NCBI GenBank assembly: GCA_016200585.1 | Contig: JACQEN010000183.1 | Span: 1-32,407, forward strand | Source of the DNA: Deltaproteobacteria bacterium | GTDB lineage: Bacteria; Desulfobacterota; Binatia; HRBIN30 | Direction: 5' to 3' | Length of the DNA stretch: 32,407 nucleotides | Part shown: positions 32,367 to 32,407 of the stretch, one piece after another | How positions within the stretch are numbered: position 1 is the stretch's first letter | Layout of the letters: every line of letters starts with the position of its first letter | Notes under the pieces: model-generated | Database searches by the model: none | Seen by the model: the letters and a program-made list of their open reading frames with translations, nothing else | Told to the model about the DNA's origin: nothing | Program-made: the position numbers and the translations under genes

Positions 32367-32407
32367 CACACCCTCCTCTTTCCGGGAACGTGCTTCGACA
32401 AGCTCAG

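Overview
The window looks like chromosomal DNA from a high-GC Gram-negative bacterium. LpxC (lipid A synthesis), a lipoprotein with a clear lipobox, a periplasmic cytochrome c and a PBP/SPOR carboxypeptidase all imply an outer membrane. The mix of a ferritin-like diiron protein, nitronate monooxygenase, hydantoinase-type HyuA/HyuB, a phasin-like protein and GC-rich coding suggests an environmental 'deltaproteobacterium-like' lineage, possibly Candidatus Binatota. That placement is inference from gene content and style only.

Layout. 1-5.1 kb: a partial ferritin-like gene diverges from a TetR regulator, which is followed at once by a tRNA-dihydrouridine synthase; then a small cytochrome c, a nitronate monooxygenase and a lipoprotein on the minus strand. 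4.87-5.10 kb: a 209-bp MITE-like element made of nested palindromes and flanked by a 9-bp direct repeat. 5.1-8.8 kb: a large secreted GH38-like protein with a Ser/Thr/Pro linker, dockerin-like repeats and a cohesin-like tail. 8.9-15.8 kb: an addB-addA operon for double-strand break processing; each gene carries an in-frame degenerate heptad-repeat tract. 15.9-18.2 kb: an AbrB/PIN toxin-antitoxin pair and an amidase.

18.1-23 kb is a scrap-yard or integration region: a truncated DUF559 gene, a palindromic repeat cluster, tRNA-Val(CAC) and a displaced copy of its 3' half, remnants of an IPTL-CTERM-type and a PqqD-like gene, an AT-richer orphan membrane protein with a GAF-like tail, a 168-bp inverted-repeat element, a broken sigma-54-type regulator fragment and a VapBC/FitAB-like module with a perfect operator palindrome over the antitoxin start. 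23-28.3 kb: a phasin-like gene facing hyuA-hyuB, then a yggT-DUF167-fmdB minus-strand group ending in a strong terminator. 28.4-32.4 kb: a multi-TM UPF0104-type protein, a D,D-carboxypeptidase with a SPOR domain, and a minus-strand gene in which an NtrX-type receiver domain is fused to a complete LpxC, followed by a tiny membrane protein.

The most unusual items are the receiver-LpxC fusion, which suggests phospho-signal control of the first committed step of lipid A synthesis; the MITE-like palindromic element; and a dispersed set of short tracts that keep a strict 7- or 8-bp period while the unit sequence differs from site to site, including inside both addA-like and addB-like genes.
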